DNA from: Pelmatolapia mariae
Lineage: Eukaryota > Chordata > Actinopteri > Cichliformes > Cichlidae
NCBI RefSeq assembly: GCF_036321145.2
Contig: NC_086239.1
Location: 15,347,001 to 15,411,000, forward strand
Length of the DNA: 64,000 nucleotides
Reading direction: 5' to 3'
In this document: piece by piece, positions 58,193 through 64,000 of the stretch
Layout: each line of letters starts with the position of its first letter
Position numbering within the stretch: position 1 is the stretch's first letter
Program-made: the position numbers and the translations under genes
The notes under the pieces: model-generated
The model's input: only the letters and a program-made list of their open reading frames with translations
Told to the model about the DNA's origin: nothing
Database searches by the model: none

Positions 58193-61100
58193 CATCCATC
58201 CATCCATCCATCCATCCATCCATCCATCCATCCATCCATCCATCCATCCATCCATCTATCATTCTTACAGTGACAGTTATGCAGTAATCCTAAACACAGG
58301 ATCTGCTCCACTGGCTGCTGCCCAGTGATCTCACTCATACTGCAGACAGCATGACTCGGCACCTCTTCATCACAGTGTACTGAATAATACTAAAGTTACT
58401 GCATTCAGAGGATTGGAATAAAAACGCTGCGTTAAACGAAAGCTTGTTTAATTTTCCAGATTTAGAAATATCACATTGTGTATTCCAAAATATTGCAGTT
58501 TTAAGATCATGATTATTAAGTTGTGTGCATATATAATTGTACAGTTATATGAATGAACGGTCTGTGATTGTATGGTAATTATTTATTTGAAACAAACCGA
58601 TGTGTTACTGTTAAAAATTTGATCCGTTAATCTAATTCGTAACACATACATAATCTAAACTCATTAATAACACTGCAGATTTGTGGGCAGATAAATCTAT
58701 AGTGTGACTGTGGTGTGCTAGTTTGTAATCGTTCACTCAGTGACTTACACGACTAGCAGGACTGCAGTTGGCCCCGTGTCTTGTGGCTCAGCTGATGGAA
58801 AGCACCAGATGGTGGGCAGTGCTTGGCAGCCCCCCCTCCACCCCATCCCATCTCATATGCAGAAATTAGCTGCAAGCCAATCCTACAAGCAACACCACAT
58901 ACACTGCAGGGCCAGTTTTAAGTAAAAGTAATACAGTCATGAATTCTGCTGCGCCTGAAGCTGCGTTACATGATGTGTTTCCTAGGAAGCAATAACAGAA
59001 AGTAACTTCGGATGTAAGTCTATATTTGATGTTACACTGATGCAATTAAATCTGCAGCAGTGTGATGGAAGGGGTGCTGTGCGCTTTAAGGCAAGCTTGG
59101 CTTGTTCTCATTGAGTCTCTAAAGCATTCTTCATTGTAAATGCCTGGCAGTGGGTGCTCTCAGATCAAATTAAACCTTCAATCCTAGCAGCCAAATATTT
59201 GATAGAGGACCCTAAAGCTATTATAAAAAAGTCTTTTAAGGCATTAGTAATGAAGACTGCCTGTGTGCAACTACATAAAAGGTGTTATTTACATTTATTG
59301 AAGGTTTTATACAGATTTATATACTCACTTTTTCCCTAATAATATTATTACATATAACCACAAGGCCTCACCTTCCTCTGTGTGTCGAGCTCTGTCACTG
59401 TATATTTGTTCTAAGAAACATATTGCTTACAATATACATCACAAAACGTCTTTATACTGTGAAATAATAATTGTACAGTGGCGTGACAATGATGAAGATG
59501 ATGAGTGGGATGGCTCAGTTTGCCAGAGAGCATGTTGATGTGCAAAGACTGCTGAGTGCAGGAGGGCACAGTGTCACCTTGAAGAGCCCCACGCAGCTGA
59601 GTCAGGCGTTGCTGCATTGATTCAGAAATGCTCACCAGGAAAAGGCAGTCTGTCAACTAATGTGCAATAACCCCAACTCCGAATGATTTAACAGTAGCTG
59701 TGGTGAAAGATTGAAGACTATAAGTCTGTTGTTAAGTCTCATTAAATGATATGTCTCATTCTATTCATGCAGTTACATGTTAATTTTGTAAGGACTTTTT
59801 AAAAATACATATTTTCTTCATGTCACCTGATCACACACAGTTTTTTTTCAGTGTGGTGCATTCTTGCTGTACATTAAAACAAGCTCTCTCAATCCTGCAT
59901 AGCTGGATAACAGTGTGCAAATTGGTACTTTGGTGCCCGTGGGAAGCCCAGAAGTATCTGTCATTCTGGAGGGACGAGGCCTAAAAGGAGGAGGTAACAT
60001 AAAACCTGCACATGTCTGCAATCAATGAGTCAGTATTAAAGAGAATCTTACACAGTGTGTCTTTACAGGAAGGTTTGGACAGACAACACCTCCGTTAGTT
60101 GAATTTTTGAAAGATATCCTGAGGAGATATCCTGAAGGTGGACAGATTCTAAAGGTAAGAGTGCTTTTTAAAAAAAAATGTGTTTGTATAGACTACATAT
60201 TAAACATAATTAGCATACAGAGGTTGTACAGAATTTATACATTTCTGATAGTATTTAAAACTCTCTTGATCTGTTTAAAGTTGTTGGCTATTTAGTTATT
60301 ATTTTTAGTACACATGCACCGGATTGGCGGTATTTTATGAGTTTATATCATCAGTCTGCTATGGTAGGGATTCATCCAAGAGAAGGCTGTTTGTAGGCAA
60401 AAAAAAGAATTTTAAATGAGAAAATATGCCAAGTTTGCACAGAAAGAAACGTCATAGTTTTATTTTGGCTTTAACTTGCCGATCTCAGGTCCTTTACCAT
60501 ATATGGTTGTACTTTTTCCAAAGCTGAAGTCCCAAATGACGGCATCTATTTTAATAAGGTCTTAATTTTTTTGGCAAGGCCTTTTAGATAAAATTATCCA
60601 CCTATAAAGCTGATATCTCAGTGTGGTTTTGTTACAATTCCCTGTCTTCATATTTGATGATCTTTCCTCTGTTTTATTTTGAAGGAGCTGATCCAAAATG
60701 CTGAGGATGCTGGAGCCACAGAGGTCAAGTTCATGTACGATGAGACAGAGTATGGAGCGGAGTCACTGTGGTCACCTGACATGGCTCAGCATCAAGGTTA
60801 GCAGTCAGTAACAAGTTAAGTCCAGCAGCATAGCCCAGTGATCAGCTCTTAAATCAGAGGGCAAACCTTCAAGCTCTCATGCTGGCAAGAATCTGTCCTG
60901 GTTAAATATCTGTTAGCAGCTATTCTGTTACTCTGACTTCTTTGGGAAGAGAGGCAACAATTTAGTCAAAGAAAATACATTATCTTTACTCACTCACTTT
61001 AGAATAATCACATTTGTTTTTTGGAGTTTTTCCCAGCATGGTCACGTTGATTCTGACTTGCAGGAACAGCACTGTACGTGTACAATGACGCGGTGTTCAC

Positions 61101-63514
61101 TGTAGAAGACTGGAATGGGATTCAGGAGATCGCAAGGAGCAGGAAGAGAGAAGATCCTTTAAAAGTTGGACGATTTGGCATCGGCTTCAATTCTGTGTAC
61201 CATATTACAGGTACAGTGTTAGTTATCTAGCGAAATGTTGAATGATGTTTTGTTTTCTCATGTGGAGTCAGTGTGTTGAACCAAGGAATATTTGCCTGTA
61301 TTTTCCAGAGTCTCACCGCAACCAAATTTAGACTGAGAGGCAGTAAGTTTGGAACATAAATCACAGTGGTAACAAATCGCAGATAATTGCCTCCAGAGAT
61401 CCTTCCACTGATATTAAAGGCTACAAAAACAATTTCACTAATGCATTTACTGAAATGTCCAAGCAAAGCAGAAGCCCAAATATATATCTACGTCTTCCAG
61501 TCAACATTGGGCATGAAACGTGGTGCACCCTGCCTGGTCATAGAGCAGAGTTGTTATTGTTTTGTATTTTCTGATTATTTTGTATTTTTATTTCATTTTG
61601 TCTTTTTTTTTAATCATTTAAGTTTCATTTAGTTTCCAGAGTGTGTTTCCTCGTTTTACTTTAGTTTTAGTCCTCCCACATATGGAGGGCATACCCTGGT
61701 CTAGTCTGGTTTTTATTTTTATTTCAGTTAACTACAATGGTTTTTCACATCTAGTTTTAGTTTTTAATTTAGTTTTAGTTAACGGTAATAAGCTTACTAC
61801 CATTCATGGTGACATCAGCAACTACAACATGTCTTTGGACTGTGGGAGAAACCCAGAACACCTGCAAAAAACCTCCTGCACTCCACACAGAAACATCCCA
61901 CCCGACCATCGGGTTCAAACTCAGAAACATTTGCCGTGAGGCGACTGTGCCACTTGCCTAATATGCTGATCTAAATGTAACCACTTACCATTGTTACATT
62001 ATTGTTGTTCTTTGTATGTATGTTTCAGATGTTCCCAGTATATTCAGTGGAGACCAGATCGCCATGCTGGACCCCCATCAGACCCTGTTTGGGGTGAATG
62101 AGTCGGGCCAATGCTGGAACTTGAAGTCGGACATTAAGGAGATCACGGAACTAGCTGACCAGTTTGCTCCATACTTTGGGATGTTTGGGAGTTCCGATCA
62201 AACCATTCAGGATGGCCACTTTCCTGGAACTCTGTTTCGCTTCCCGCTTCGCATGAAACCATCTCAGCTCAGCAGCAACATTTACAACAAGGAAAAAGTT
62301 TTGGAGCTCTTTGAATCTTTCAAAGCTGACGCAGACACGGTGCTCCTCTTCCTTAAAAGTGTGCAGAAAATATCCTTGCATGTGCGCGAGTCTGATGGCA
62401 CAGAGCGCATGTTGTTTCAGGTTACAGCAACGGAGAATACTGATGATAAGCTAGAAAGACCGAATGCACTGAAGATACTGGGACAGGCTACAGACAGCTA
62501 TAGCAACGGCGTTCCCAGCTCTGCCATCACGTGCGTCACTTACCAGCTCAACATCGAGACTCAGGATGAAACAGCTAAAGAGACCCAGAGGATGACGTGG
62601 CTGGTGTGTAATGGAGTTGGGGGAAGAGGGATGTGTGCTGAGTTGGACTCTTTGGCAGATGATTTGAAGTTTATGCCTAGCATAGGCATTGCCCTGCCTC
62701 TTACTCTGTTTAACAGAGAGGACCAAGGTGCAACATCCGGTTTCTCAGGACGAGCTTTTTGTTTCCTTCCTCTTCCTCCCGGAGAAGAGAGTGAAACGGG
62801 CCTTCCTGTTCATGTCAGCGGCTTCTTTGGCCTCACGGACAACCGCAGGAGTATCAAGTGGCGGGAAGTGGACCAGTGGAGGGATCCAGCTGCCTTGTGG
62901 AATGAGCTTCTTATAATTACTGTCATCCCGAGGGCTTACTTCACTCTCATAATTGAGGCTATCAAAAGGGTACAGATAAAAAAGGACCAAGACTTTCCAT
63001 TGTCTCCTACAGGAACCTATAGGGCCTGGCCAGACCCTAAGCGGGTCAAGTCCCGCTGGAAACCCATTCTCCAGCCACTGTTTGATGAATTGTTGAAGCA
63101 CCAAGTAATCTATTCCCTCAGCGAGAGCTGGGTCAGGGTGGACCAGACTGTGTTCTCAGAGCTGGACACAGATGATGGCATTTCAGAGACTGTGATCAAC
63201 TACCTCCAAAGCTCAGGAATGCAGGTGGCAAAGGTGCCTTCTGCTGTGGACTTTGTCTTGGCTGCCTACATGACTCAGTCTGGTGAAGTGAGGAAGGTGA
63301 CGCCATCGTTGGTGCGGCAAGTGATCAGGAAGAGCAGACACACAGGTCCCTCACAGGAGAAGCTTCTGCTGCTGGAGTTTGCACTTGGAGATGCTAATTA
63401 CAGTGACCTTATAGGACTTGAGCTCCTGCCACTCCAAGATGAGACCTTTATAACATTTTCATCCTCTGTGACCGAAAAAGATGCCATTTACATTGCTTCT
63501 GAAGAGTACCCCAG
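56205..63514 (+). CDS. sacs: Sacsin, N-terminal 698 residues (7 coding exons; continues beyond window)
   Basis: Sacsin is a giant (about 4,500 aa) chaperone-like protein linked to mitochondria and intermediate filaments; its loss causes spastic ataxia ARSACS. The coding exons are 56205-56227, 57418-57568, 59903-59993, 60069-60154, 60685-60796, 61064-61210 and 62029-63514, all GT-AG and phase-consistent. The start [14 protein letters not shown] has G at -3 and +4. Residues about 8-85 form a ubiquitin-like domain ([20 protein letters not shown]). [20 protein letters not shown] leads into the first sacsin repeat with an Hsp90-type ATPase fold: [16 protein letters not shown] (Asn122, Asp125), then [16 protein letters not shown] (190-204). 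The 1.5-kb exon reads [20 protein letters not shown] and [16 protein letters not shown], nearly identical to human. The donor after EYPR at 63515 shows the gene continues to the right, presumably to the giant exon. Confidence 0.95.
56731..56782 (+). repeat. Poly-T/poly-G junction tract
   Basis: Twenty-six T are followed directly by 17 G, one C and eight G, within a SACS intron. Such paired homopolymers are assembly- and length-unstable, and the G run can form a quadruplex. Confidence 0.9.
56885..57160 (-). mobile_element. LINE 3' tail fragment (copy 3), minus orientation, SACS intron
   Basis: CATTTATATAGTCCCATTTC, ACAACAACAGTTGCCTCAAT, AATTGTAAGGTAAAGACCCT, CCCCTATGAGCAAGCACTTG and CAGGAAGAAGCCTCTATCAG repeat the order of segments in LINE D's tail and in 29398-29700. 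There is no coding content. Confidence 0.75.
57569..59902 (+). other. sacs: SACS intron (2.3 kb)
   Basis: This intron separates the two exons of the ubiquitin-like domain. Apart from the tetranucleotide array at 58131-58260 I recognise nothing; composition is AT-rich. Confidence 0.6.
58131..58260 (+). repeat. Compound tetranucleotide microsatellite (CTAT)n(CATC)n
   Basis: About 15 CTAT units (58132-58191) switch directly to about 16 CATC units, ending with CTATC near 58260. The apparent Ile-Tyr-Leu-Ser and Trp-Met-Asp-Gly frames through it are repeat artefacts. Confidence 0.95.
61211..62028 (+). other. sacs: SACS intron before the large exon
   Basis: This is AT-rich intronic DNA. TTTAGTTTTAGTTAACGG near 61771 and CTTTGGACTGTGGGAGAAAC near 61833 suggest a decayed copy of a common fish repeat (compare 9335-9620), with no coding content. 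Confidence 0.5.
62029..63514 (+). CDS. sacs: SACS large exon in first sacsin repeat
   Basis: It encodes 494 codons without a stop, from [20 protein letters not shown] to YIASEEYPR. It covers the remainder of the Hsp90-like ATPase domain and following helical region of sacsin repeat 1. Similarity to human sacsin is continuous. It lies in phase with the preceding exon, with one base carried over. Confidence 0.95.
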
Positions 63515-64000
63515 GTACAGACAGAGTGAGATGGTTTATTTTTACATATAAGCTTCTGCCAGTTTCATCATGTTTTTGTAATTCTCTTCTTAATTTGATT
63601 TCTTTTATTATTCCTGAATGGATTTTAACAGGAGAAGACAATATTTATTTTATATATTTTACCATAAACTATTCACACGTTGTTTTTTTTCATGGATAAG
63701 GAATCCATTTCTCATTTTTCTTTTCTCAAGCATTAGTTCCAAATACATTTATATAAACAGTCTGGTTCATTCTTCATGGCTTTAAGTAAGATTACTGCTC
63801 TTTGCAAGGTTTAGTGGCAAGGTAAGAAATTTCCAGATTAGGAAGGCTGATGCTGATTTATTCAGAAATATTGACAGACTAATTGCATGATTATCTAGTG
63901 AGTATTGCTGATGCCTTTGAAAAATGAGACAATAATACAATTTAAAAAAGCAAACTGAATTACATGCACAGTGCGAAATCTGCTGTCCCTCTGTGAACAT
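63515..64000 (+). other. sacs: SACS intron, truncated by window edge
   Basis: It follows the donor GTACAG. I see no further sacsin coding sequence in this stretch; the next exon is outside the window. Confidence 0.65.

Noticed and set aside
58101..58362. Apparent array of regularly spaced repeats, or repeat proteins (Ile-Tyr-Leu-Ser; Trp-Met-Asp-Gly)
   Set aside because: It is a contiguous tetranucleotide microsatellite with no spacers, so not CRISPR-like and not coding.
62151..63104. Minus-strand frames opposite the large SACS exon
   Set aside because: They are shadows of the conserved sacsin reading frame.
1..64000. tRNA, rRNA, known microRNA or snoRNA genes
   Set aside because: I looked for tRNA T-arm boxes, C/D-box pairs and familiar microRNA seeds within hairpins and found none I could support by eye; a covariance-model search would be needed to exclude them.

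Overview
This 64 kb window is vertebrate nuclear DNA, almost certainly from a teleost fish. Genes are split by GT-AG introns. Interspersed DNA is dominated by Tc1-like DNA transposon relics, L2/CR1-type LINE fragments and (CA)n or tetranucleotide microsatellites. The LINE tails resemble repeats I remember from percomorph and cichlid genomes, but the species cannot be fixed from sequence alone. There are no prokaryotic features, CRISPR arrays or operons.

Layout. Bases 1-1298 are the last coding part of a plus-strand gene with a Ser/Lys/Glu-rich disordered tail (possibly BRWD/PHIP-like, tentative), followed by a 3'UTR to about 2590. A decayed DNA transposon and a short promoter region with ETS and NRF1-like sites follow. 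MIPEP (mitochondrial intermediate peptidase, plus strand) occupies 4233-27750. All 19 coding exons can be placed with consistent phases and give 700 aa. TNFRSF19/TROY (minus strand) occupies 30604-46482, with a noncoding first exon near 47311 and a 3'UTR running down to about 29890. Bases 49170-53120 are a LINE graveyard containing a nested insertion with a visible target-site duplication. The 5' end of SACS (sacsin, plus strand) runs from noncoding exons near 53734-56204 through seven coding exons (56205-63514, first 698 aa) and leaves the window.

The order and orientation MIPEP> <TNFRSF19 SACS> matches, as I recall it, the human 13q12 neighbourhood (convergent MIPEP/TNFRSF19, divergent TNFRSF19/SACS). 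The gene left of MIPEP does not look like the human neighbour (C1QTNF9B), which suggests a synteny break there. MIPEP and sacsin are both linked to mitochondrial function and TROY is a signalling receptor, but nothing here shows that the genes act as one system.

I found no undescribed biological system. The best leads are: the MIPEP terminal exon's 3' splice site, built from a (TG)16 repeat; the TNFRSF19 C-terminus, where a TRAF-motif-like PIQE ends at the last splice junction; a CAGCAG tandem acceptor in TNFRSF19; a 711-bp nested LINE; and upstream ORFs in the SACS leader. Splice structures were derived by eye from GT/AG, phase and remembered human homologues, and need transcript data.
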